64,000 nucleotides of DNA, taken from contig NZ_FUZC01000002.1 of NCBI RefSeq assembly GCF_900168115.1, positions 186,001 to 250,000 of the forward strand, given 5' to 3'. Of this stretch, positions 1 through 6,871 are shown piece by piece. The DNA comes from Salegentibacter salinarum (GTDB taxonomy: Bacteria; Bacteroidota; Bacteroidia; Flavobacteriales; Flavobacteriaceae). Below the pieces are notes generated by a model. That model saw only the letters and a list, made by a program, of their open reading frames with translations. It was not told the DNA's origin and did not search any database. Position 1 is the first letter of the stretch. Each line of letters begins with the position of its first letter. The position numbers and the translations under genes are program-made.

Positions 1-346
1 TCCGAAGCAATGGCATTTTAACCGCTGCACGGGCATAAAGCAGATCGTCTAAAGAGCCGCCAAAATATTTGCCATCAGTTAAAACAGACATTCCCGAAAT
101 TCCTGCATCTTCATAACCTCTGGCTACATCCTCCACATTTAAATCCTGATTGATAACCGATTTTGAAGGGGAACGTCTTTTATGTTCGGCAATAATCCCG
201 GTTTTACTGGTTTTCAATTCTTCAGCTAAAGAAATTGTTTCGCGCTCAAAAAGCGCTGCTTGTTCCAATTGAGATATGGGTATGACCAACTTTTTTAGAA
301 CCAGTTCTTTATGTTTATCGGCTATTATTTTGTCTAAAATATTCAT
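1..346 (-). CDS. trpC: Indole-3-glycerol phosphate synthase, N-terminal part (cut by window edge)
   Basis: Reading leftward from an ATG at 344-346, the frame stays open to base 1 and encodes about 115 residues. The visible part has the TrpC hallmarks: the start MNILDKIIADKHKEL, the phosphate/substrate loop AEHKRRSPSK with the catalytic-type Lys after AEHK, and SVLTDGKYFGGS, matching the (beta/alpha)8 barrel segment that binds carboxyphenylaminodeoxyribulose phosphate. The enzyme closes the indole ring in tryptophan synthesis. It follows trpD by 171 bp on the same strand, the gap being filled by a palindromic repeat. The C-terminal half lies outside the window; trpF, trpB and trpA would be expected beyond it, but this is inference. 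Confidence 0.95.
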   Translation of the reverse strand, partial: MNILDKIIADKHKELVLKKLVIPISQLEQAALFERETISLAEELKTSKTGIIAEHKRRSPSKSVINQDLNVEDVARGYEDAGISGMSVLTDGKYFGGSLDDLLYARAAVKMPLLR

Positions 347-387
347 ATTTTTCGGTTGTCAGTTATGAGTTCCCTGTTTTTCCTATC

Positions 388-480
388 GTCATCCTGAACG
401 TGTTTCAGGATCTAAGTCGATTAATAATCAAAACAGCTTCGAAGCTGAAATAATCCCGAAGCTTCGGGACAGCGTGACGA
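388..480. repeat. Palindromic intergenic repeat (GTCATCCTGAAC family), copy 1
   Basis: The unit opens with GTCATCCTGAACGTGTTTC followed by AGGATCT and closes with AGCGTGACGA, so its ends are imperfect inverted copies. Inside are two perfect palindromes, AGCTTCGAAGCT at 435-446 and TCCCGAAGCTTCGGGA at 454-469. Similar units recur at 2131, 13098, 14479, 17696, 32617 and 49486 in this window. It fills the trpD-trpC gap and could fold in the transcript. Confidence 0.75.
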
Positions 481-517
481 AAATAAGACTTCATAAATAA
501 TTTAGATGTATGTTGTT

Positions 518-1510
518 TCATTTACTCAACTCCTGTAACTTTTCTAATGCGTTTAAAGCTTTCCTCGAATTTATCGATTCTTTTGCAGCTTCAAAACCTT
601 CTTTAACACTAATTTGTTTGGCGGTGGCGATGGCCATTCCGGCGTTGGCGCACACCACATTGTTTTGTGCTTTGGTGCCTTTCCCTTTTAAAATATTTAC
701 AAAAATTTCTGCTGAACTTTCTATAGATCCGCCGCCGGCAATTTCTTCCTGTTTCAAGGTTTCTACGCCAAAATCCTCAGGACTCAACATTCCTTCAGAA
801 TTATTGGAAATGGTTTTTGTGTTTCCGGTGAGGGAAATTTCATCATAACCATCCAAAGCGTGCAAAATAGTGAAATTCTTATCGGTGTTCTGATATAAAT
901 AACCATACATTCTGGCCAGTTCCAGATTAAAAACACCCACTAGCTGATTTTTGGGGAACGCAGGATTTACCATTGGCCCGAGCATATTGAAAAAAGTTTT
1001 TACCGCCAAAGATTTCCTGATGGGCGCCACATTTTTCATCGCCGGGTGGAAGAGGGGAGCGTGCAACACACAAATTCCTGCTTCAGCGATACATTTTTCT
1101 AAAAATCCGGCGTCGTTGCTAAATTTAATCCCCAAACTTTCCATCACGTTAGAACTTCCACTTACCGAAGAAACTCCGTAGTTTCCGTGTTTTGCCACAT
1201 TAACTTCCGCGCCTGCCGTTACAAATGAAGAAGTAGTTGAAATATTAAAAGTGTTTTTTCCATCGCCACCGGTTCCGCAGAGATCTATGGGGTTGTAATC
1301 GTTTAAATCTATAGCCACGCAAAGTTCCAAAAGTGCATCACGAAAACCTTCGAGTTCTTCTATAGTGATGCTGCGCATCATATAAACCGTAAGAAATGCG
1401 GCAATCTGGCTTTCGTTATATTCTCCGTTAGAAATGCTGAAAAGGGCTTGCTTCGCCTCATCCTTGGAGATGGTTTCGTGATTAATGAGCCTGTTTAATA
1501 GTTTTTTCAT
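518..1510 (-). CDS. trpD: Anthranilate phosphoribosyltransferase
   Basis: This 330-residue protein is full length for the TrpD family. It transfers the phosphoribosyl group of PRPP to anthranilate, the second step of tryptophan synthesis, in the cytoplasm. Visible signatures are the glycine-rich PRPP loop CGTGGDGKNTFNIST near residues 78-92, and KHGNYGVSSVSGSSNVME near 107-124, which lines the anthranilate and Mg-PRPP site. The N-terminal helical domain (about residues 1-70) is that of nucleoside phosphorylase-like transferases. It starts 4 bp after the trpG stop codon on the minus strand, so the two are almost certainly cotranscribed. Confidence 0.97.
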   Translation of the reverse strand: MKKLLNRLINHETISKDEAKQALFSISNGEYNESQIAAFLTVYMMRSITIEELEGFRDALLELCVAIDLNDYNPIDLCGTGGDGKNTFNISTTSSFVTAGAEVNVAKHGNYGVSSVSGSSNVMESLGIKFSNDAGFLEKCIAEAGICVLHAPLFHPAMKNVAPIRKSLAVKTFFNMLGPMVNPAFPKNQLVGVFNLELARMYGYLYQNTDKNFTILHALDGYDEISLTGNTKTISNNSEGMLSPEDFGVETLKQEEIAGGGSIESSAEIFVNILKGKGTKAQNNVVCANAGMAIATAKQISVKEGFEAAKESINSRKALNALEKLQELSK

Positions 1511-1514
1511 AAGT

Positions 1515-2081
1515 TTAACTGTTTACCCAATTCTGAATCATCTTTTTCCCATCAGGCGTTAACACCGATTCTGGGTGAAATTGAACACCGCGAACATCAA
1601 ATTCGCGATGACGAAGCGACATAATTTGACCGTTTTCATCATAAGAAGTGGCTTCCAGTGAATCTGGTAATCCCTTTAATACCACCCAGGAATGATACCG
1701 GCCAACATTCATCGTCTTTGGTAAATCTTTAAAAAGTGGTTCATCGTCTACACAGAGATCCATGGTGGTGGCAATACCGTGATAAACCGATTCCAGATTA
1801 CCTAATTTTCCACCAAAAACTTCTCCAATGGCTTGTTGGCCCAGGCAAACGCCCAGAATGCTTTTTGTTGAAGCATACTTTTCTATAATTGGTTTTAGTA
1901 ACCCGGCTTCACTGGGAATTCCGGGGCCGGGAGAGAGAAGAATTTTATCGTATTTCTGCACATCTTCCAGTTCCAATTGGTCATTTCTAATGACCGTAAC
2001 CTCGCAATCAAATTCTTCAAGATAATGCACAAGGTTGTACACAAAAGAATCGTAATTATCTATAACTAATATTTTTTTCAT
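1515..2081 (-). CDS. trpG: Anthranilate synthase component II (glutamine amidotransferase)
   Basis: A 188-residue class I glutamine amidotransferase that supplies ammonia to TrpE. The triad is visible: nucleophile Cys79 in GVCLGQQAIG, and His169 and Glu171 in VQFHPES. The oxyanion loop LSPGPGIPSEAG lies at 49-60. HSW near residue 130 and the lack of a fused synthase domain mark it as a stand-alone subunit. In many bacteria the same subunit also serves PabB; no pab gene is nearby, and its place between trpE and trpD makes tryptophan synthesis the clear role. The trpE-trpG gap (165 bp) contains an intergenic repeat. Confidence 0.96.
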   Translation of the reverse strand: MKKILVIDNYDSFVYNLVHYLEEFDCEVTVIRNDQLELEDVQKYDKILLSPGPGIPSEAGLLKPIIEKYASTKSILGVCLGQQAIGEVFGGKLGNLESVYHGIATTMDLCVDDEPLFKDLPKTMNVGRYHSWVVLKGLPDSLEATSYDENGQIMSLRHREFDVRGVQFHPESVLTPDGKKMIQNWVNS

Positions 2082-2130
2082 TCTACCTGGTGTGAAATTA
2101 TGTATTTATTTGTTTAATCACTTAAACTCC

Positions 2131-2231
2131 ACGTCTATCTGAATTCGTTTCAGATTCTAACATTCATTATTATCAGCTTGTTAGATCTCCGAAAAAATCG
2201 GAGCAAACTCTGAAATGAATTCAGGATGACG
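2131..2231. repeat. Palindromic intergenic repeat (GTCATCCTGAAC family), copy 2
   Basis: A diverged copy lying between trpE and trpG. It begins ACGTCTATCTGAATTCG, ends AATTCAGGATGACG, and has an internal hairpin CTCCGA/TCGGAG at 2187-2192 and 2198-2203. Because it sits inside an operon it must be transcribed; a folded structure here could modulate processing or relative expression of trpE and trpG, which is inference. Confidence 0.65.
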
Positions 2232-2246
2232 ATTAGTTTTATTTCT

Positions 2247-3641
2247 TTAAATATCTTCAGCTATATCGAGGGCCTTGGTTAATGCTCCGAGTTTGTTGTA
2301 AACTTCCTGTAATTCGTTTTCTTCTACAGATTCAGAAACCACACCCGCACCAGCCTGGTAATGCAACTGATGGTCTTTACTCACAAAGGAGCGAATAATA
2401 ATTGCGTGGTTAAAGTTTCCGTGGAAATCCATAAAACCAATTGCTCCCCCGTAGGCATCGCGGTTTACATTTTCGTATTTTTCTATGAGTTTCATCGCGC
2501 TGTGTTTTGGTGCGCCGCTTAAAGTTCCTGCCGGAAAAGTATCCGCTACCACCTGCATTGTAGGGGTCTCTGGATCTTTGGTGCCGGTTACTTTGCTTAC
2601 AAGATGAATCACGTGCGAGAAAAATTGAATTTCCCGGTATTTTTCCACTTTTACATTATTCCCGTGCCGACTAAGATCGTTTCTGGCTAAATCTACTAAC
2701 ATTACGTGTTCAGCATTTTCCTTTTCGTCTGCGGCCAGTTTTTTGGCTAATTCGGCATCTTCTTCATCGTTTCCAGTACGTTTAAAAGTTCCGGCGATGG
2801 GATGGATTTCTGCCTGACCGTCCTGAACCACCAATTGCGCTTCTGGAGAACTTCCGAAGATTTTAAAGTTTCCGTAGTCAAAATAGAAAAGATAGGGGGA
2901 AGGATTTACGCTGCGCAATGCCCTATAAACATTGAATTCATCTCCTTTAAACTTTTGCGAAAATCGACGGGAAAGTACAATTTGAAAAACATCACCACGA
3001 TAGCAGTGTTTTTTCCCCAGTCTTACATTCGCCTTAAATTCTTCATCGGTTAGGTTTGAAATTGGTTCCTGCTGACGTTCAAAATTGTAGGTCGCGAAGT
3101 TTTTAACCTTAATAAGTTGTTCGATTTCCGGAATTTTTGAACCGGTATCGTAGCTATGGTCAAAAATATAAGCTTCGTTATTGAAATGATTAATGGCGAT
3201 TATATTTTGATAAACCGCATAATAAATATCCGGTAGCTTAAGGTCACCATTGCGTTTCTTAATCTCCAGGTCTTCAAAATACCGAACCCCATCGTAAGCG
3301 ATATAACCAAAAAGCCCATTATTGATGAATTTAAAATCGGAATCTTCAGTCTTAAATTGTTTTGAAAATTCCTGTATTCTAAGTGGTACGTTTACCTCGG
3401 GCGTGATTTCGGTAGTTTTCTTGCTTCCGTCAGGAAAAACTTCAGTAATTCTTTCATTCTGAATTTTGATGGAAGCGATAGGATTGCAGCAGATATAAGA
3501 GAAACTATTATCGTTGGCGTGGTAATCGCTACTTTCCAAAAGGAGACTGTTGGGATATTTGTCCCGCACCTTAAGATAAACACTCACTGGTGTAATCGTA
3601 TCTGCCAGGAGTTTTTTATGGGTGGTTTTTAGTTTATACAT
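2247..3641 (-). CDS. trpE: Anthranilate synthase component I
   Basis: This 464-residue protein makes anthranilate from chorismate with ammonia from TrpG, the first committed step of the pathway. The C-terminal chorismate-binding domain shows PIAGTFKRTG, DEKENAEHVMLVDLARNDL and the family stretch FPAGTLSGAPK. Near the N-terminus LLLES (residues 33-37) corresponds to the Trp feedback-inhibition motif of TrpE, which separates it from PabB. The ATG at 3641 fits the family's N-terminus (MYKLKTTHKKLLAD). It is the first structural gene downstream of a Trp-codon leader and terminator at 3753-3866, so control is likely both allosteric and by attenuation. Confidence 0.97.
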   Translation of the reverse strand: MYKLKTTHKKLLADTITPVSVYLKVRDKYPNSLLLESSDYHANDNSFSYICCNPIASIKIQNERITEVFPDGSKKTTEITPEVNVPLRIQEFSKQFKTEDSDFKFINNGLFGYIAYDGVRYFEDLEIKKRNGDLKLPDIYYAVYQNIIAINHFNNEAYIFDHSYDTGSKIPEIEQLIKVKNFATYNFERQQEPISNLTDEEFKANVRLGKKHCYRGDVFQIVLSRRFSQKFKGDEFNVYRALRSVNPSPYLFYFDYGNFKIFGSSPEAQLVVQDGQAEIHPIAGTFKRTGNDEEDAELAKKLAADEKENAEHVMLVDLARNDLSRHGNNVKVEKYREIQFFSHVIHLVSKVTGTKDPETPTMQVVADTFPAGTLSGAPKHSAMKLIEKYENVNRDAYGGAIGFMDFHGNFNHAIIIRSFVSKDHQLHYQAGAGVVSESVEENELQEVYNKLGALTKALDIAEDI

Positions 3642-3752
3642 AAATTGGTTTTTATCACTTCCGCTAAGATGGAGTATATTTAAATTGATTTATTTTTTAA
3701 ACTTTCATTTTTTGATTTCCGACTTCTGGGAAATGACAAAAAACTGAATAAA

Positions 3753-3780
3753 AAAAGGCTTGTCGTGAGACAAGCCTTTT
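3753..3780 (-). terminator. Intrinsic terminator in the trp leader (candidate attenuator)
   Basis: On the minus strand a perfect 12-bp stem AAAAGGCTTGTC/GACAAGCCTTTT with loop TCAC runs straight into more T residues, a textbook Rho-independent terminator. It lies 30 nt behind the stop of the Trp-rich leader ORF and 111 nt ahead of trpE. Its loop and first 3'-arm bases (3762-3768) are a perfect 7-nt complement of leader bases 3810-3816, which span the leader stop codon and could form a competing antiterminator. A terminator ahead of the first structural gene makes sense only if it is conditional. Confidence 0.88.
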
Positions 3781-3809
3781 GTATGATTTTATACTATAGC
3801 GATGTTACT

Positions 3810-3866
3810 TCACGACGTTTGACGTAAATTTTTCCACCACCAGGTATTTGCTATTCTGTTTTTCAT
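3810..3866 (-). CDS. trpL: trp leader peptide with three consecutive Trp codons
   Basis: An ORF of 18 codons on the minus strand, too short for normal gene finding, reads MKNRIANTWWWKNLRQTS and stops with TGA at 3810-3812. Tryptophan is rare, so TGG-TGG-TGG in a tiny ORF 30 nt before a strong terminator and 168 nt before trpE is the classical signature of ribosome-mediated attenuation. An in-frame ATG at 3885-3887 would give a 25-residue form beginning MLSIFEV, but that start would overlap the promoter's -7 box. With the ATG at 3866 only about 5 nt separate the -7 box from the start codon, so the leader mRNA may be essentially leaderless. Confidence 0.85.
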   Translation of the reverse strand: MKNRIANTWWWKNLRQTS

Positions 3867-3871
3867 TACTT

Positions 3872-3901
3872 CAAAGATAGAAAGCATATTTTAATAAACA
3901 A
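3872..3901 (-). promoter_or_regulatory. Bacteroidota-type promoter of the trp operon
   Basis: On the minus strand TTG (3899-3901) is followed after exactly 19 nt by TATCTTTG (3872-3879). This fits the flavobacterial consensus TTG-N19-TAnnTTTG. It is placed directly ahead of the Trp leader ORF and after the terminator of the upstream YceI genes, so it is the likely trp promoter. Confidence 0.75.
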
Positions 3902-3920
3902 GTGAAATTCCTAAAAAGAA

Positions 3921-3951
3921 AGCCGGAAAAGCGATTTTAACTTTTCCGGCT
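3921..3951 (-). terminator. Intrinsic terminator behind the YceI genes
   Basis: AGCCGGAAAAG at 3921-3931 and CTTTTCCGGCT at 3941-3951 form an 11-bp perfect stem with a 9-nt loop. On the minus strand it is followed by TTCTTTTTAGG. It lies 21 bp behind the stop of the shorter YceI gene and separates that unit from the trp promoter. Confidence 0.85.
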
Positions 3952-3972
3952 GGAATTGTGCAATTCAACTAA

Positions 3973-4473
3973 TTAAAATTTCAACTCAATATTCAAATCG
4001 AAATTATCGTAAATGGTTTGATCTCCAAGTCCGCTAAAGAAACTACCGGAGTTGTATTTTACGTCATATTTAGAACGATCTATACTTAACTTAGTGGTAG
4101 CGGTATTGTTGCTCCAGTCTAAATCGAAAGTTACCGGATGCGTGTTTTCTTTAATAGTAAGATCACCAACCACACCATAAGTACCGTCGTCTTTTTTAGC
4201 AACGCTGGTAATTACCAATTTTGAAGTCGGGTGATTATCCACACCAAAGAAATCATCAGAATTTAAATGACCTTCCAGTCCGGCTTTATCGTCACCTTTA
4301 AGATCGGTTACGGTAATCGTGGTCATATCCATTACAAATTCACCACCAACTATTTCTTCGTTTTCAAACTGGAATTTACCGTCTTTTAAATCGATAGTTC
4401 CTGAGTGGGATCCTAATACTTTTTTTCCTTTCCAGGCGATGTTACTTGCCTGCGCGTTTACTTGTTTTTCCAT
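3973..4473 (-). CDS. YceI family protein, predicted cytoplasmic paralogue
   Basis: This 166-residue protein is a single YceI-type lipocalin-like beta barrel. It shares most positions with the neighbouring 192-residue protein, including SDDFFGVxNHPTSKLVITS, PVTFDLDW, IDRSKYDV and TIYDNF near the C-terminus. Characterised YceI proteins bind polyisoprenoids or other amphiphiles and are usually secreted, but this copy has no signal peptide: it starts MEKQVNAQASNIAW, and a stop codon seven codons upstream excludes an N-terminal extension. It lies 48 bp after its paralogue, so the pair is a tandem duplication and probably one transcript. The ligand is unknown. Confidence 0.9.
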   Translation of the reverse strand: MEKQVNAQASNIAWKGKKVLGSHSGTIDLKDGKFQFENEEIVGGEFVMDMTTITVTDLKGDDKAGLEGHLNSDDFFGVDNHPTSKLVITSVAKKDDGTYGVVGDLTIKENTHPVTFDLDWSNNTATTKLSIDRSKYDVKYNSGSFFSGLGDQTIYDNFDLNIELKF

Positions 4474-4521
4474 AATTAATTCAATTTTTATTTTTCAATA
4501 GCAATTTCTTTCCCCTCGTAA

Positions 4522-5100
4522 TTAGAATTTCAACTCTACGTCTAATTCAAAATTATCGTAGATAGTTTTATCTCCAAGATTGTCGAAAAAACTCCCTGAA
4601 CCATAACGTACATCGTACTTAGAACGGTCTATAGTTAGTTCAGTAGAAGCTGAATTTTCTTCCCAATCTAAATCGAAAGTCACAGGATTTGTTTTATCCT
4701 TAATAGTAAGATCGGCTACAACACCATATGTTCCATTACTCTTTTTGGCAACACTCGTAATCACCAATTTTGAAGTTGGATGGTTATTTACGCCAAAGAA
4801 ATCATCAGATTTTAAGTGACCTTCTAATTTTCCTTTGTCTTCACCGGTAAGATCGGTAACGGTAATAGAACTCATATTTATTACAAATTCTCCTCCGGTA
4901 AGTTCACCGTTCTGCATAGTGAAATGACCGTTTTGCAAGTCTATGGTTCCGTAGTGAGAGCCGGTAACTTTTTCACCTTCCCAGTTAATGTTGCTTTCTT
5001 TTACATCAATTTTTTTATCCTGGGCATTCACTGTTGAAAATGATAGGAATGATACAAGGAATGCAGATGCAAATACAGTTTTTAATAGATTCTTTTTCAT
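4522..5100 (-). CDS. YceI family protein, secreted
   Basis: A 192-residue YceI-domain protein with an N-terminal signal peptide: a basic MKKN start, a hydrophobic stretch of about 17 residues and a probable cleavage after STVNA near residue 26. The mature domain begins DKKIDVKESNINWEG and follows the family pattern (GTIDLQNG, GGEFVINMSSITVTDL, LEGHLKSDDFFGV, FDLDW, TIYDNFELDVELKF). It is expected in the periplasm as a binder of an isoprenoid or fatty-acid-like molecule; this is family knowledge, not seen. It is the first gene of the YceI pair and has an unusual palindrome-rich upstream region (5128-5216). Confidence 0.92.
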   Translation of the reverse strand: MKKNLLKTVFASAFLVSFLSFSTVNAQDKKIDVKESNINWEGEKVTGSHYGTIDLQNGHFTMQNGELTGGEFVINMSSITVTDLTGEDKGKLEGHLKSDDFFGVNNHPTSKLVITSVAKKSNGTYGVVADLTIKDKTNPVTFDLDWEENSASTELTIDRSKYDVRYGSGSFFDNLGDKTIYDNFELDVELKF

Positions 5101-5127
5101 AGCAATTTTTAATTTAAATTAATTTTA

Positions 5128-5216
5128 CTCGATAATCGAGATTTAAATGCTCCGAGGTTTGCCTCGAAAATTAAACAATGTTTCTCAATGAATGCCTCGT
5201 GCACTTGCTCCGAGGT
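5128..5216. repeat. Cluster of palindromes and direct repeats upstream of the YceI pair
   Basis: The stretch holds the palindrome CTCGATAATCGAG (5128-5140), the inverted repeat CGAGG-TTTG-CCTCG (5153-5166; outer halves written CGAGG/CCTCG), and CCTCG/CGAGG (5195-5199 and 5211-5215). TGCTCCGAGGT occurs twice (5148-5158 and 5206-5216) and TGCCTCG twice (5160-5166 and 5193-5199). It lies between the nitroreductase stop and the YceI start, so it could be a regulatory site, a terminator cluster or a REP-like element; which one cannot be told here. Confidence 0.6.
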
Positions 5217-5229
5217 AGTTTACTTTTGT

Positions 5230-5862
5230 TTATATTAAATGGAATAATTCTTCTTCTTGTTTTCTAACTTTTTTAGCGTGTTGTAACTGGTCTTCGTCAC
5301 TTCTATATCCAGCGGTAGCGATCACTGCAGTAGTTAAATTCGTTCCTGAAATTCCAAGGATTTCATCAAACTTTTGCGCATCAAAACCTTCCATAGGACA
5401 GGTATCAATCTTTAAATTTGCTGCTGCAGAAAGTAAATTCCCAAGTGCGATATAAGCTTGTTTTTGTGCCCAAATAGTTTGTTGATCTTCAGTTTGACCT
5501 AATATATTAGAGGTTAACATATCTTTTAATCCGCCTAAATCCTGAAACTGAACTTTTCTAATTTTACTGATATTCTTCAGATAGGCATCTATATAAGCTT
5601 CGTTTAATTTCTTAAGTCCTACAAACACAAATACGTGGGAAGCATCAGTAAGTTGAGATTGGTTCCAGGCAGCAGCTTTCAATTTCTTTTTGGTTTCCTT
5701 ATCGGAAATTACAAATACCTCGTAAGGCTGAAGCCCGTAGGAAGATGCCGAAAGTTGAATACTTTTTTGAAGTTTCTCTAAATCTTCCTGGCTTAAAGGT
5801 TTTGCAACATCAAATTTTTTGGTGGCGTAACGCCAGTTTAAATTTTCTATATAATTTTCCAT
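5230..5862 (-). CDS. Nitroreductase family NAD(P)H-dependent oxidoreductase
   Basis: A 210-residue FMN-dependent nitroreductase fold protein of NfsB/YdgI-like length. Visible signatures are the N-terminal RYATKKFD (the FMN phosphate region RRSxRxF of the family), SSYGLQPYEVFVISD, and near the C-terminus TCPMEGFDAQKFDEILG followed by a GYRSDEDQ segment. Such enzymes reduce quinones, nitroaromatics or flavins with NAD(P)H; the physiological substrate is unknown. It starts 2 bp after the stop of the upstream marR-type gene, so it is almost certainly that regulator's target, and a redox or electrophile-responsive role is likely by inference. Confidence 0.92.
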   Translation of the reverse strand: MENYIENLNWRYATKKFDVAKPLSQEDLEKLQKSIQLSASSYGLQPYEVFVISDKETKKKLKAAAWNQSQLTDASHVFVFVGLKKLNEAYIDAYLKNISKIRKVQFQDLGGLKDMLTSNILGQTEDQQTIWAQKQAYIALGNLLSAAANLKIDTCPMEGFDAQKFDEILGISGTNLTTAVIATAGYRSDEDQLQHAKKVRKQEEELFHLI

Positions 5863-5864
5863 AA

Positions 5865-6314
5865 TTATTTTCTTATTTTATTTAAGCAATTAGTAACAAT
5901 TTCAATTTCTTCTTCAGTGATATCCTGTATTAGCTCTTTTTCTACTGCGTCCACTTTTGGATCAATTTCCTTCAAAAGATCCAAACCTTTTTCAGTAATA
6001 CTTATTTCAACCTTGCGCCTGTTAGCTTCGCAGATAACCCTTTCCGTAAGTCCTTTGGTGATAAGCTTGTCTACCAAACGGGTGGTATTGCTCATTTTAC
6101 TCACCATCCGTTCCTGAATAGTACTAAGGTTCGCCGGTTTTCCTTTTTGTCCTCTTAGAATTCGAAGAACATTAAATTGCTGAACAGAAATATCAAAAGG
6201 TTTGAGCGCAGCGGCTACATTCTCGTCTATTAGATTTGCGGTCACCAAAATGCTAAGACTTAGCTTCCTGGCCGGAGGCAAATTGTTCGTTTTTAATTGG
6301 TCTTCTATATTCAT
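5865..6314 (-). CDS. MarR family transcriptional regulator
   Basis: The frame is open further upstream, but the ATG at 6314 gives MNIEDQLKTNNLPPARK, the normal MarR N-terminus, and 149 residues, the usual length. The winged helix-turn-helix covers about residues 40-110: FNVLRILRGQ, then STIQERMVSKMSNTTRLVDKLITKGL (recognition region), then the wing with CEANRRKVEISITEKG. Flanking helices would form the dimer interface. It is followed after 2 bp by a nitroreductase and preceded 14 bp upstream by a perfect inverted repeat overlapping a TATATTTG -7 box, an arrangement typical of an autoregulated MarR repressor that responds to a small molecule or oxidant. Confidence 0.93.
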   Translation of the reverse strand: MNIEDQLKTNNLPPARKLSLSILVTANLIDENVAAALKPFDISVQQFNVLRILRGQKGKPANLSTIQERMVSKMSNTTRLVDKLITKGLTERVICEANRRKVEISITEKGLDLLKEIDPKVDAVEKELIQDITEEEIEIVTNCLNKIRK

Positions 6315-6327
6315 TTGTCTAAACAAC

Positions 6328-6343
6328 ATTTGTATGTACAAAT
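6328..6343. promoter_or_regulatory. Probable MarR operator
   Basis: ATTTGTA-TG-TACAAAT is a perfect 7-bp inverted repeat with a 2-bp spacer. It sits 14 bp ahead of the marR-type start codon. On the minus strand it overlaps TATATTTG, which matches the TAnnTTTG -7 element, so a bound dimer would occlude the start of transcription. The size and symmetry fit known MarR family sites. Confidence 0.7.
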
Positions 6344-6470
6344 ATAAGTTAGTTTTATATTTTAGTTGTAAAAGAAATGTTAAAATTTTAAAGAAGGAAT
6401 CATAAGCGAATGGAGGCCTGTTTTTTAAAACTTTCAATATCTTTACTAAAAAATATATTAGGAATTACAG

Positions 6471-6489
6471 ATCACCTCTTTTAGGTGAT
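6471..6489 (+). promoter_or_regulatory. Short perfect hairpin ahead of the rhodanese gene
   Basis: ATCACCT-CTTTT-AGGTGAT is a 7-bp perfect stem with a 5-nt loop, ending 19 nt before the rhodanese ATG. It lies in the divergent gap between the MarR-type gene and the rhodanese gene. It may be an operator or a 5'-UTR structure; no T-run follows, so it is not an intrinsic terminator. Confidence 0.45.
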
Positions 6490-6508
6490 TAATAAAAAAA
6501 TAAAATTT

Positions 6509-6823
6509 ATGAAAGAACTTAGTCAGGAAGAATGGCAATCTCAGCTACAGAAGGATGAAAAAGCAGTGATTTTAGATGTAAGAACAGAGGAAGAAGTAGA
6601 GGACGGGTATATCCCTAAGGCTAAAAACCTGGATATTTATAAAGGGCAGGAATTTGTAAATGAGGTTGAAAAACTAGATAAAGATAAAAATTATTATATC
6701 TATTGCCGTTCCGGAAAGCGAAGTGCGCAAGCCTGTACTATTTTAGACCAGATGGGTTTTGCCAACACGTATAACCTTGAAGGTGGATTTATGGAATGGA
6801 AAGGAGATAGGGCTGAAGATTAA
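6509..6823 (+). CDS. Rhodanese-like domain protein
   Basis: A single-domain rhodanese of 104 residues from the ATG at 6509 (an upstream GTG at 6485 lies inside a hairpin and is not favoured). The active-site loop YCRSGKRSAQA carries the catalytic Cys, with the CxxGxR spacing of persulfide-forming rhodaneses. N-terminal LDVRTEEEVEDGYIPKAKN and C-terminal NLEGGFMEWKGD are also canonical. Such proteins carry or transfer sulfane sulfur in the cytoplasm; the acceptor is not known. It is a single-gene unit transcribed away from the marR-nitroreductase pair and ended by a strong hairpin. Confidence 0.92.
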   Translation: MKELSQEEWQSQLQKDEKAVILDVRTEEEVEDGYIPKAKNLDIYKGQEFVNEVEKLDKDKNYYIYCRSGKRSAQACTILDQMGFANTYNLEGGFMEWKGDRAED

Positions 6824-6830
6824 GTTTTAG

Positions 6831-6861
6831 AAAGCAGCAAAGATAAATTTTGCTGCTTTTT
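6831..6861. terminator. Intrinsic terminator behind the rhodanese gene
   Basis: AAAGCAGCAAA (6831-6841) pairs with TTTGCTGCTTT (6849-6859), followed by TT on the plus strand. It begins 8 bp after the rhodanese stop codon. The stem is symmetrical enough to end transcription of the minus-strand pseudogene from the other side as well. Confidence 0.88.
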
Positions 6862-6871
6862 ATAATTAGAT

